Source: an uncultured Eubacterium sp.
GTDB lineage: Bacteria; Bacillota; Clostridia; Lachnospirales; Lachnospiraceae
Assembly (NCBI GenBank): GCA_905236735.1
Contig: CAJOOU010000026.1
Location: forward strand, 1-22,712
Reading direction: 5' to 3'
Length of the DNA: 22,712 nucleotides
Made by a program: the position numbers and the translations under genes. Each line of letters opens with the position of its first letter. Within the stretch, counting starts at the first letter, position 1. The notes under the pieces are model-generated. The model did not search any database. It was not told the origin of the DNA and was given only the letters and a program-made list of their open reading frames with translations. This document shows positions 15,330-22,712 of this stretch, in pieces.

Positions 15330-16235
15330 TTATACTGCCACAGGTATATTGGTAATCTGTGGACCGAATTTATAATCCTCAAGTCTTACATCATCTTTTG
15401 TAAACATATAAAAATCCTTAATCTCAGGATTAAGCCAAAACTTCGGAGCCGGATTCTCATCCCTTGATATAAGTTCCTCTATCATAGGAATATGTCTGTC
15501 GTAAATATGTGCATCTGCTATCACATGTATAAATTCTCCGACCTGCATATCGCACACCTGGGCAAGCATATGGGTAAGGACTGCGTACTGTGCCACATTC
15601 CACGCGTTTGCCGCAAGCACATCATTCGAGCGCTGGTTTAATACCGAATTTAAAATCAGCTTATCCTGTCCCTCTTTTTTGGTCACATTAAAGGTCACAG
15701 AATATGCACAGGGGTACAGATTCATCTCGTGCAAATCTTTGTGCACATAGATGTTTGTCATTATTCTTCTCGAATACGGATTGTTTTTAAGGTCATAGAT
15801 TACCGCATCTATCTGGTCAAGCAGGACTCCTTCTCCGGTAATCTCAGCTGACGGGTATGATGACAAATCCTCTCCCGGGATTTCTTTATGATGGACATAC
15901 TTTTGTCCTATCTGATATCCGTATGCCTTTCCGATGGAACCGCTTTCGTCAGCCCAGCTGTCCCATATATGGGCATCCATATCATTGATGTTGTTGGATT
16001 TTTTCTGCCATATCCAAAGGAGCTCGTCCGTACAGCTTTTTATCGCTGTCCTTCTCAAAGTCAGTGCCGGAAACTCTTTCGAAAGATCATATCTGTTTAC
16101 AACACCGAATTTTTTAACCGTATAGGCAAAACTGCCATCCTCCCACTTAGGGCGCACCTTTTCCCCTTCGGTACTCGTGCCGTTATCTAAGATATCACGG
16201 CACATTTCTTTAAAAACCCTGTCCGCATGACTCAT
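15330..16235 (-). CDS. thyA: Thymidylate synthase (divergent, phi3T-like type)
   Basis: This 301-residue enzyme methylates dUMP to dTMP using methylene-tetrahydrofolate. It has ELLWIWQKKSNNIND, HIWDSW with an AYGYQIG segment, the catalytic cysteine in NLYPCAYSV, QRSNDVLAANAWNV, and the conserved HIY of the ADAHIYDRHI motif. The signature differs from the Escherichia coli type: the His after the catalytic Cys is Ala, and the usual GLPFN is ANAWN, though the Asn is kept. From memory, the phage phi3T and Bacillus subtilis ThyA group also shows a PC-plus-nonHis pattern. The ATG at 16235 lies 8 bases after GGAGG; an in-frame TTG at 16250 would overlap that site. It is first in the thyA-folA-ilvBN run. 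Confidence 0.92.
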   Translation of the reverse strand: MSHADRVFKEMCRDILDNGTSTEGEKVRPKWEDGSFAYTVKKFGVVNRYDLSKEFPALTLRRTAIKSCTDELLWIWQKKSNNINDMDAHIWDSWADESGSIGKAYGYQIGQKYVHHKEIPGEDLSSYPSAEITGEGVLLDQIDAVIYDLKNNPYSRRIMTNIYVHKDLHEMNLYPCAYSVTFNVTKKEGQDKLILNSVLNQRSNDVLAANAWNVAQYAVLTHMLAQVCDMQVGEFIHVIADAHIYDRHIPMIEELISRDENPAPKFWLNPEIKDFYMFTKDDVRLEDYKFGPQITNIPVAV

Positions 16236-16272
16236 ATTCCCATCCTCCAATCATAATAACGCTTCATCCGGC

Positions 16273-16281
16273 ATTATACCA
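16273..16281 (-). promoter_or_regulatory. thyA: Extended -10 promoter for the thyA operon
   Basis: A perfect TATAAT (minus strand, 16273-16278) preceded by TGG forms an extended -10. The matching -35 is poor, as often seen with extended -10 promoters. It sits directly after the terminator stem of efp, so efp termination and thyA initiation are closely packed. Confidence 0.5.
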
Positions 16282-16284
16282 TAA

Positions 16285-16330
16285 AAACGACGAGGAGAAT
16301 ACAAATAAATTTGTATTCTCCTCGTCGTTT
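16285..16330. terminator. Long palindromic terminator after efp
   Basis: The sequence is a 46-base palindrome. A 22-base arm starting AAACGACGAGGAGAATAC pairs perfectly with its reverse complement around AA, which would open to a loop of at least four bases in RNA. On the minus strand it ends in five T. It lies between the efp stop and the thyA promoter and is unusually long and perfect for a simple terminator. Confidence 0.8.
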
Positions 16331-16349
16331 ACTAATTATTATACTCTTA

Positions 16350-16907
16350 TTATACTCTTGAAAGATACTCACCTGTTCTGGTGTCAATCTTTATAACATC
16401 ATCCTGGTTTACAAAAAGCGGTACCATAACAGTTGCACCTGTCTCTACTGTGGCCGGCTTTGTAGCACCTGTTGCCGTATCACCCTTTATACCCGGCTCT
16501 GTCTCTGTAATAACAAGCTCTACGAAAAGAGGAGCCTCTACCGAGAATACCTTGCCGTTATGTGAGCAAACCTTGCACATCTCGTTCTCTTTTACGAACT
16601 TAAGGCTGTCACCTACTGTATCGGCATCAAGAGCCACCTGGTCGTATGTTTCGTTATCCATGAAATAGTAAAGTCCGCTGTCTGAGTAAAGATACTGCAT
16701 ATCCTTTCTGTCGATATGAGCCTGAGGACATTTCTCTGTAGGACGGAAGGTCTTTTCTACGACACCGCCTGAGATAATGTTCTTAAGCTTAGTTCTTACG
16801 AAAGCTGCACCCTTACCAGGTTTAACATGCTGAAACTCAATAATCTGAAAAATATTTCCTTCAACTTCAATGGTAACACCATTTCTGAAATCGCCTGCTG
16901 AAATCAT
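16350..16907 (-). CDS. efp: Translation elongation factor P
   Basis: EF-P (185 residues) relieves ribosome stalling at polyproline stretches. The three-domain layout is intact: an N-terminal KOW-like domain with HVKPGKGAAFVRTKL, where K32 in the PGKG loop is the residue that is modified in other bacteria, a middle OB domain, and a C-terminal OB domain ending TRTGEYLSRV. Length is typical. The ATG follows AAGGAGG by seven bases. It has its own predicted promoter and terminator, so it is probably transcribed alone or as the end of the upstream run. No modification enzyme gene (epmA, epmB, earP or ymfI) is seen in this window. Confidence 0.97.
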   Translation of the reverse strand: MISAGDFRNGVTIEVEGNIFQIIEFQHVKPGKGAAFVRTKLKNIISGGVVEKTFRPTEKCPQAHIDRKDMQYLYSDSGLYYFMDNETYDQVALDADTVGDSLKFVKENEMCKVCSHNGKVFSVEAPLFVELVITETEPGIKGDTATGATKPATVETGATVMVPLFVNQDDVIKIDTRTGEYLSRV

Positions 16908-16954
16908 TTATGTTCCTCCTTATATGCGTATATCCATATTTAAACACTCGTAAT

Positions 16955-16984
16955 ATTGTAACAAACCACCTGTATTCTTGTCAA
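16955..16984 (-). promoter_or_regulatory. efp: Promoter of efp
   Basis: On the minus strand a perfect TTGACA (16979-16984) and TACAAT (16955-16960) are separated by 18 bases. It begins right behind the DUF4364 gene stop and gives a leader of about 40 bases before the efp ATG. Confidence 0.7.
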
Positions 16985-16988
16985 CTCT

Positions 16989-17507
16989 TTACCTCAAAAG
17001 TATATCCATAAGGCACTCATACACCTCATAATACTTCTCGTTCCACTGCAGGCATATCGCCTCTGCCTGTTCTTTTGTAGGTACCGACAGGCTTAGTTCC
17101 ACAAGCTGTTTATCGTTTTCTCTTATACGGCATCTCGCTGAAAATCCACCTTTACCGTCTTCGTAATATTCTGATAAGGCAAGGTTTTCTTCTTCGAGCT
17201 CAAAGTTTTTTTCTTTGAGATATGCCGTCATCTCTTGCTTTATTTCATCCGATATCCTGCCATTGTAAAACTTGAGCGAATTCCTGCCCTCATCCGAAAG
17301 AGTAAAAAGAGTCCTGCCTGCTGCGTGCCTCGTATTTACAAGGCCTGCTTCCTCAAGCTCCGAAAGCGATGCCTGAAGAGTGAAATAATCAGTATATCCT
17401 TTTTCCAGTACGAAATCCGAAAAATGGGCACTTGTCATGGCCTCTCCCGCCTTATCAAGCATAAAAAGCACCATGAGTTTATATAATGTAGTATTTTTTT
17501 CTATCAT
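16989..17507 (-). CDS. DUF4364 family winged-helix-like protein
   Basis: This 172-residue protein resembles DUF4364, common in Clostridia and often annotated as hypothetical. The N-terminal part (residues 1-70) has a winged-helix pattern: LYKLMVLFMLDKAGEAMTSA, an LQASLSELEEAGLV recognition helix region, and a TLSDEGRNSLKF wing. An alpha/beta C-terminal domain with LSLSVPTKEQAE follows. A transcription-regulator role is possible but not shown. The ATG is 10 bases past the malic enzyme stop and follows AGGG by 8 bases, so it is the last gene of the long operon. It has no terminator of its own. Confidence 0.8.
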   Translation of the reverse strand: MIEKNTTLYKLMVLFMLDKAGEAMTSAHFSDFVLEKGYTDYFTLQASLSELEEAGLVNTRHAAGRTLFTLSDEGRNSLKFYNGRISDEIKQEMTAYLKEKNFELEEENLALSEYYEDGKGGFSARCRIRENDKQLVELSLSVPTKEQAEAICLQWNEKYYEVYECLMDILLR

Positions 17508-17517
17508 GTCATCATCC

Positions 17518-18666
17518 CTAAATAAGGTCCATTACCGCACGGCTTACTACATCAGCCACCCTCGGATCAAAGGCCTGTGGCAAAATGTTTACATCCGAAA
17601 GCTCATCATCCGGCACAAGAGAGGCTATAGCCTTTGCTGCAGCAAGCTTCATTTCTTCTGTAATGGCCTTAGCTCTGCCTTCGAGAGCACCTTTAAATAT
17701 TCCCGGGAAGGCGAGCACATTGTTGACCTGGTTAGGGAAATCACTTCTTCCCGTACCGACCACACCGGCTCCTGCCTCCTTTGCCACATCCGGCATAATC
17801 TCCGGCACCGGATTGGCCATGGCAAACAGAATACTTCCCTCATTCATAGACCTTACCATATCCGCCGTAACTATACCCGGCGCAGAAACCCCGACAAAGA
17901 TATCCGCCCCCTTAAGGGCATCTGCCAGAGTACCTGTTTGTCCGGAAAGGTTTGTCACTTCCACCATTTCTTTCTGCATCCAGTTGAGGTTTTCTGATTT
18001 TTTGGAGAGAATACCGGATATGTCACACATTGTCACATCCTTAAATCCATATCTTAAGAGGAGCTTTGTGATGGCTACTCCCGCAGAACCGGCTCCGTTT
18101 ACAACCACCTTGCATTCTTCCTTTTTTTTGCCAGTCACCTTAAGTCCGTTGATGATTCCCGCAAGAACGATTATAGCGGTACCATGCTGGTCATCATGGA
18201 AAACAGGGATGTCAAGCATCTCTTTTAGCCTTGTCTCTATTTCAAAGCATCTGGGTGCAGAAATATCTTCGAGATTAATACCTCCGTATGCCGGTGCCAG
18301 ATAGCTTATTGTCTTTATGATTTCTTCCGTATCCTGGGTATCCAGACAGATAGGCACTGCGTTTACTCCGCCGAACTCTTTGAAAAGACAGCATTTTCCT
18401 TCCATTACCGGCATGGCCGCAAGCGCTCCGATATTGCCCAGTCCAAGTACAGCACTTCCGTCTGAAATGACCGCTACAGTGTTTGCCTTCATTGTGTATT
18501 TATAGGCTGCCTCGGGATTTTCCGCTATCACCTTACAAGGCTCCGCAACTCCGGGTGTATAGGCTATAGAAAGGTCTTCCCTGTTTTTTACTGGTGCCTT
18601 TGATATTGTCTCTAATTTTCCGTTCCACTCTTCATGCATCTTAAGAGCTGTTTCTTTGTCTGCCAT
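17518..18666 (-). CDS. Malic enzyme (oxaloacetate-decarboxylating malate dehydrogenase)
   Basis: This 382-residue enzyme converts malate to pyruvate and CO2 with a nicotinamide cofactor. It has the substrate and metal motifs LSIAYTPGVAEPCK, the LEDISAPRCFEIE acidic cluster, and IPVFHDDQHGTAIIVLAG. The Rossmann fingerprint VVNGAGSAGVAI follows, with CDISG ending the second strand. The short, bacterial single-domain form lacks a phosphotransacetylase-like extension. NAD versus NADP cannot be decided here. The start at 18666 was chosen because AAGGAGG lies six bases upstream; an alternative start at 18696 lacks such a site. It lies one base beyond the aminotransferase stop, so translation is likely coupled. 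Confidence 0.95.
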   Translation of the reverse strand: MADKETALKMHEEWNGKLETISKAPVKNREDLSIAYTPGVAEPCKVIAENPEAAYKYTMKANTVAVISDGSAVLGLGNIGALAAMPVMEGKCCLFKEFGGVNAVPICLDTQDTEEIIKTISYLAPAYGGINLEDISAPRCFEIETRLKEMLDIPVFHDDQHGTAIIVLAGIINGLKVTGKKKEECKVVVNGAGSAGVAITKLLLRYGFKDVTMCDISGILSKKSENLNWMQKEMVEVTNLSGQTGTLADALKGADIFVGVSAPGIVTADMVRSMNEGSILFAMANPVPEIMPDVAKEAGAGVVGTGRSDFPNQVNNVLAFPGIFKGALEGRAKAITEEMKLAAAKAIASLVPDDELSDVNILPQAFDPRVADVVSRAVMDLI

Positions 18667-18667
18667 C

Positions 18668-19960
18668 TTACGCCTCCTTTGCGAGCAGTTTCTCAACAGT
18701 AGCCCGCTTTACACAGATAGTAAATACTTCCATTGCCGTCCTGAGTTCTTCTAACGGTGGAAGCGACGGAGCGATTCTTATTATCGAATCCTGCGGATCT
18801 TTGTGATACGGGAACGGCGCTCCTGCAGGAGTCATCTTTACTCCGGCCTCCCCGCAAAGCTCGATTATTCTGCTTGCGCACCCCGGCATAGCCTCAAAGG
18901 CAACAAAATATCCGCCTCTCGGCTCAATCCAGTTGGCTATCTCGAGTTCTCTCAATTCATCGCTTAATTTGTTTAATACGAGGTCAAACTTAGGTCTCAT
19001 AATCTCTGCATGCTGTTTCATCTTCTTTCTGATGCCTTCCTGATTTACAAGGTATCTTGCATGACGGAGCATATTGAGTTTGTCATAGGAAATAATCTTT
19101 ATTCCCATCTGATGACGAATCTCATCAAGGTTCCTATATGAAGCTGCGCATCCGGAAATACCGGCACCCGCAAATGTTACCTTTGAAGTCGAGAAAAACT
19201 CATAAACCATATCGGGATTTCCCGCCTTCTCGCACTCGCTCAAAATATCCAGCAGTTCATCCTGCTTGTCATCATAAAGATGATGCACACAGTAGGCATT
19301 ATCCCAGTATATTCTAAAATCTTCCGCTGCAGGTTTTAAAGCTGCAAAAGCCTTTACAGTCCTGTCCGAATAAGTGATGCCCTGTGGGTTGGAATACTTC
19401 GGCACGCACCATATACCCTTTACAAGGGGATCTGTCTCAACATATTTTTTTACCAGCTCCATGTCCGGTCCTTCCGGTGTCATGGGAATATTTATCATAT
19501 CTATTCCAAAATATTCTGTTATCGCAAAATGTCTGTCATATCCCGGAACAGGACATAAGAATTTGACCTTCTCGTCGTACTTGCACCACGGTTTTGAGCC
19601 CAGCACTCCCTTAAGCATAGCACGGCACACGAAATCGTACATAACCGAAAGCGACGAATTACCGTAGACAATTACCTGGTCCCACGGCACATCCACCATA
19701 TCTCCAAGCATCTTTTTGGCCTCATCTATTCCCGCAACATCACCGTAATTACGGCAGTCTGCTCCGTGCTCCGAATGAAAGTCTGTTTTTGAATTTACCA
19801 CATCAAGCATTTCCGATGATAAATCCAGTTGAGCCGTCGACGGCTTTCCTCTTGACATATCAAGTTTAAGGTTCATCAGCATGTACTTTTCATACTGGTA
19901 TTCAAGGTTCTTTTCTTCTTTGTGAAGCTCATCATGAGTCATTTCAGAATATTTTTTCAC
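18668..19960 (-). CDS. PLP-dependent aspartate-type aminotransferase (Asp_aminotransf family)
   Basis: This 430-residue fold type I aminotransferase resembles the atypical aspartate aminotransferases of the Asp_aminotransf/MocR-like family (PF12897). Motifs include LDMSRGKPST near the N-terminus, VIVYGNSSLSVMYDF for phosphate binding, CVPKYSNPQG, IYWDNAYCVHHL with Asp220 and Tyr223, and FFSTSKVTFAGAGISG with Lys260 as the probable PLP Schiff base. It probably interconverts aspartate and oxaloacetate, feeding malate and pyruvate through the adjacent malic enzyme. Translation appears to start at GTG (19958-19960), with AAAGG about 11 bases upstream; the next ATG is 6 codons in. It begins four bases after the rarA stop. 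Confidence 0.9.
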   Translation of the reverse strand: MKKYSEMTHDELHKEEKNLEYQYEKYMLMNLKLDMSRGKPSTAQLDLSSEMLDVVNSKTDFHSEHGADCRNYGDVAGIDEAKKMLGDMVDVPWDQVIVYGNSSLSVMYDFVCRAMLKGVLGSKPWCKYDEKVKFLCPVPGYDRHFAITEYFGIDMINIPMTPEGPDMELVKKYVETDPLVKGIWCVPKYSNPQGITYSDRTVKAFAALKPAAEDFRIYWDNAYCVHHLYDDKQDELLDILSECEKAGNPDMVYEFFSTSKVTFAGAGISGCAASYRNLDEIRHQMGIKIISYDKLNMLRHARYLVNQEGIRKKMKQHAEIMRPKFDLVLNKLSDELRELEIANWIEPRGGYFVAFEAMPGCASRIIELCGEAGVKMTPAGAPFPYHKDPQDSIIRIAPSLPPLEELRTAMEVFTICVKRATVEKLLAKEA

Positions 19961-19964
19961 TGTT

Positions 19965-21293
19965 TTAATTTCCTTTCCTGATTAAGTCCATATGCTCCCT
20001 TACATTTTTTTCATACCCCAGACCTGTAGGCTCGTAAAATACTCTATCTGTCAGCCCATCCGGCAGATACTGCTGCCTCACATAGTGATTCGGATAGTTG
20101 TGGGCATACTTATATCCTATGCCATGGCCCATTTTTTCTGCCCCACTGTAATGCGAATCCATAAGGTGCACGGGCACGGGAGGTGTATTTTTCTTTTTCA
20201 CCTCTGACATAGCCTGATTTATAGCCATATAACTTGCATTGCTTTTGGGTGCGGTCGCGACATATATCGCCGCCTCCGAAAGTATAATCTGCGCCTCAGG
20301 CATACCTATCCTCTCACACGCCAGGCTGGCCGAAACAGCTACACTAAGTGCATTCGGATCTGCCATACCGACATCTTCGGCTGCACATATCATTATCCTT
20401 CTGGCAATAAACTTTATGTCTTCTCCTCCATAAAGCATCCGCGCCAGATAGTACACCGCAGCATCGGGGTCCGAGCCGCGCATACTCTTTATAAAAGCGG
20501 AAATAACATCATAATGATTATCTCCGTCCTTGTCATATCTGATTGAACGCTTTTGAATGCATTCTTTTGCCACATCAAGGTCTATATGTATAAGTCCGTC
20601 TTCCGATTTTTCGGTTGTAAGCACTCCGAGCTCGAGTGCGTTAAGAGCGCTTCTGGCATCTCCGTTTGCAAGGTCCGAAAGAAAATCCGCAGCCTCTTCC
20701 TCCAAAACCACATGATACGCGCCCATCCCTCTGTCTGTATCTTCTGCCGCCCTTTTAAGCAGTGTCTTTATGTCCTCATGACTGAGGGGTTTCAGTTCAA
20801 AGATAACTGACCTTGATATAAGAGCCGAGTTTACCTCAAAATAAGGATTCTCAGTCGTGGCCCCAATCAAAACTATTGTGCCGTCTTCAACAAAAGGCAA
20901 CAGATAATCCTGCTGTGCCTTGTTGAACCTGTGAATCTCATCTATGAAAAGTATCGTCTTTTTCTGATACATTCCGAGAGTATCCCTGGCCTTTGCCACC
21001 ACCTCTTCCATATCCTTTTTACCGGAAGAAGTCGCATTTATAGAGGTAAACTCAGCATTGGTTGTACCTGCTATAACCCTCGCAAGTGTCGTTTTGCCGG
21101 TGCCCGGAGGCCCGTAAAAAATAACCGAGCTTATCTTATCTGCCTTTATGGCGCGGTAGAGCATCCTGTCTTTTCCGACAATATGCTCCTGTCCGACTAC
21201 CTCATCAAGATTTTTAGGTCGCATTCTTGATGCGAGAGGTGACTCTTTTTCAAGAGTCTGCTCCCTCATATAATCAAATAAATTCATATCCAT
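19965..21293 (-). CDS. rarA: Replication-associated recombination protein A (AAA ATPase)
   Basis: RarA/MgsA is an AAA ATPase that acts at stalled replication forks. Walker A is GPPGTGKTTLARVIA (from residue 61), Walker B is ILFIDEIHRFNKAQQD, and sensor-1 region is LIGATTENPYFEVNSALISR. The C-terminal tetramerisation region is typical, including YYLARMLYGGEDIKFIARR, PEAQIILSEAA and the YKYAHNYPNHYVRQQYLP signature near the end. The start is uncertain: ATG at 21293 gives 442 residues, and another at 21287 is possible. Neither has a strong ribosome site, and translation may be coupled to pspA, which stops seven bases upstream. Confidence 0.95.
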   Translation of the reverse strand: MDMNLFDYMREQTLEKESPLASRMRPKNLDEVVGQEHIVGKDRMLYRAIKADKISSVIFYGPPGTGKTTLARVIAGTTNAEFTSINATSSGKKDMEEVVAKARDTLGMYQKKTILFIDEIHRFNKAQQDYLLPFVEDGTIVLIGATTENPYFEVNSALISRSVIFELKPLSHEDIKTLLKRAAEDTDRGMGAYHVVLEEEAADFLSDLANGDARSALNALELGVLTTEKSEDGLIHIDLDVAKECIQKRSIRYDKDGDNHYDVISAFIKSMRGSDPDAAVYYLARMLYGGEDIKFIARRIMICAAEDVGMADPNALSVAVSASLACERIGMPEAQIILSEAAIYVATAPKSNASYMAINQAMSEVKKKNTPPVPVHLMDSHYSGAEKMGHGIGYKYAHNYPNHYVRQQYLPDGLTDRVFYEPTGLGYEKNVREHMDLIRKGN

Positions 21294-21300
21294 ATGTCTG

Positions 21301-21984
21301 TTACATGCCAAGCTTTGCCTTAAGAGCCGCAAGTTCATCATCTACTGCCGAAGATGAGGTGGCTCCCGCATATTTTTCGGTCAGAGACTCTGCACTTACC
21401 GTCTCTTTATCAAGCTCTGATTCAGCCGTAGCCTGAGCGAACATTTTCTCTGCCTTCTCTTCGTATTTGTTAAAGGCATCGAGACTTACTGTGCTACCGG
21501 CCTTTGCAGCCGTCTTATTAATATTCTGCTGGGCCTTTGCCATAGAAATCTTGGCTTTGGCAGCGTCCTTTCTCTGCTCAAGTTCTTCGATATTTCTTAC
21601 CAGCTTATTGTAGCCTTCCTTCATCATCTCGGCATTCTTTCTGGCTACATCGAGATTCTGCTGAAGCGATGCCCTTGTCACCTCAAGAGACTGTTTTGAT
21701 GCAAGAATGGTTTTACAATCCTCTTCCTGGCCTGCCTTTAAAGCATTTTCGGCAGCCTGCTGCTTTCTTGCAATCTCGGCATCACAGTCGGCAAGCTTCT
21801 TTTCTGCAAGCTTTACATCAGCCATTACCTCGGCCGTATCCCTCTTTACATCGGCCAGATCTCTCTTGTAATCGATAAGGAGCTGGTCAATCATCTTTGC
21901 CGGGTCTTCACACTTATCCAAAAGAGCATTTATATTTGCCTCAAGTATCTTTGGTATCCTTCCGAGAGTTTCAATCATTCCCAT
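21301..21984 (-). CDS. pspA: PspA/IM30 family envelope-stress protein
   Basis: This 227-residue protein is almost entirely helical and coiled coil. It opens GMIETLGRIPKILEANINAL with the amphipathic N-terminal helix typical of PspA/Vipp1, followed by EDPAKMIDQLLIDYKRDL, a diagnostic region, and long Ala/Glu/Lys-rich repeats. The family forms membrane-bound rods and rings that support membrane integrity. The ATG follows GGAGG by seven bases. Upstream is a TPM-domain-like membrane protein gene with only 15 bases between, suggesting a functional pair in envelope maintenance. No pspF, pspBC or lia genes are seen. Confidence 0.9.
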   Translation of the reverse strand: MGMIETLGRIPKILEANINALLDKCEDPAKMIDQLLIDYKRDLADVKRDTAEVMADVKLAEKKLADCDAEIARKQQAAENALKAGQEEDCKTILASKQSLEVTRASLQQNLDVARKNAEMMKEGYNKLVRNIEELEQRKDAAKAKISMAKAQQNINKTAAKAGSTVSLDAFNKYEEKAEKMFAQATAESELDKETVSAESLTEKYAGATSSSAVDDELAALKAKLGM

Positions 21985-21999
21985 TTTAGTATCCTCCTT

Positions 22000-22712
22000 T
22001 TATAAATATTTATTGGTCAAATCATCATCCGCTATATCGTTTATCGGTGTATTTAGGATTCTCTGATCTTCCTGCGCCTTTTCCTTCGCCCTTTTGTTTC
22101 TGATGGATACAAGGGTGATTATAATGACGCCGGCGGCAATTATACTTACCGCGATAAGCACCCATTTTATTATATCCTTAGTCGTGGCCGAAACCTTCAT
22201 AATCGTATCGCCCGTCTTTACAAAGGCGTTTACAATCACATCGTCCGTAGACATATCCGTCGGCCAGTACCTGTCAATATTGTTCCAGAATATTTCCACA
22301 GCCTCCGAGTCCATCACCGACGAAGTCTGAAGTCCGTTTGCATAAGCCATATATCCTACTTCTCCGTCGGTATCCTCTTCTGCAAAATATACATAGAGAA
22401 AAATATTTTCCGTATCAAAGTTTTCATCATAATACTCTGTAGCCCATGCCTCTTTGGCGCTGTCCGAATCAAGCAAAGCATCATAGCTTTTAAATATGAT
22501 ATACGGCTGCACTCCGGTATCCTCCCAGAATTCTTTGAGCCTGCTTTCTGTCTTTGATATGTTTTCTATCCATCCGAGTTCGTCTATAATACAGTCATTT
22601 ATATAGGCATTGCCCGAATCTATCTTTTCTCTTTGAATAGTGCTCTTTACTTCCGATGTATTATCAGATCCTCTGCTGTATCCCGATGATGCAGCTCCGA
22701 GGATGGCAACCA
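22000..22712 (-). CDS. TPM-domain-like membrane protein (partial)
   Basis: The frame is open from the window edge (237 codons visible) to the stop at 22000, so the N-terminus is missing. The extracellular part resembles a TPM domain (YgcG-like): VQPYIIFKSYDALLDSD, NIFLYVYFAEEDTDGEVGY, and SVMDSEAVEIFWNNIDRYWP followed by a VIVNAFVKTGDTIM helix. A single transmembrane segment (IIKWVLIAVSIIAAGVIII) precedes a short, charged cytoplasmic tail. Such proteins occur beside PspA, LemA or zinc-ribbon genes in several lineages. The domain call is by resemblance only. Confidence 0.65.
   Translation of the reverse strand, partial: VAILGAASSGYSRGSDNTSEVKSTIQREKIDSGNAYINDCIIDELGWIENISKTESRLKEFWEDTGVQPYIIFKSYDALLDSDSAKEAWATEYYDENFDTENIFLYVYFAEEDTDGEVGYMAYANGLQTSSVMDSEAVEIFWNNIDRYWPTDMSTDDVIVNAFVKTGDTIMKVSATTKDIIKWVLIAVSIIAAGVIIITLVSIRNKRAKEKAQEDQRILNTPINDIADDDLTNKYL

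Noticed and set aside
17585..18304. A 239-codon plus-strand open frame opposite the malic enzyme gene.
   Set aside because: It is antisense to a gene with all catalytic motifs, has Ser/Thr/Pro-rich shadow composition and no recognisable domain.

Overview
The window looks like a chromosomal segment of an anaerobic Firmicute, most likely a Lachnospiraceae relative (Butyrivibrio, Pseudobutyrivibrio or Roseburia type). The reasons are strong AGGAGG-type ribosome binding sites, tightly packed and often overlapping genes, a DUF4364 protein, a YesM/YesN two-component pair, a FliD-like protein beside a CgeB-type glycosyltransferase, and moderate GC by eye. No tRNA, rRNA, CRISPR array or insertion sequence was found. 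Assignments rest on reading motifs, not on database searches.

Region 1 (1-1800) is accessory. It holds the 3' end of an unidentified plus-strand gene, a bidirectional terminator, a possible 18-codon ORF, and a lone DUF4143-type AAA ATPase. The ATPase has a near-consensus promoter set between two almost identical long palindromes.

Region 2 (1800-4347) is surface- or motility-related. A short FliD-like protein and a metallophosphoesterase read leftward. A glycosyltransferase diverges from them and runs tail to tail into region 3.

Region 3 (4340-11401) is the most interesting block. Five overlapping minus-strand genes encode a PAS-GGDEF diguanylate cyclase, a membrane-anchored SurA/PrsA-N-like protein, a membrane-anchored solute-binding protein with no permeases beside it, a YesM-type sensor kinase and a YesN-type AraC response regulator. 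A plausible reading is a three-component envelope or nutrient sensor wired to c-di-GMP.

Region 4 (11402-16335) is biosynthetic. thyA, folA, ilvB and ilvN are nearly contiguous, and ilvE follows behind its own predicted promoter. This joins dTMP/folate metabolism with branched-chain amino acid synthesis. efp lies just upstream with its own promoter and a long palindromic terminator.

Region 5 (16955-22712) is a minus-strand run reading TPM-domain-like membrane protein (cut by the window edge), PspA, RarA, aspartate-type aminotransferase, malic enzyme and DUF4364 protein. Gaps are 1-15 bases, so it is probably one operon mixing envelope-stress, replication-restart and C4-metabolism genes.
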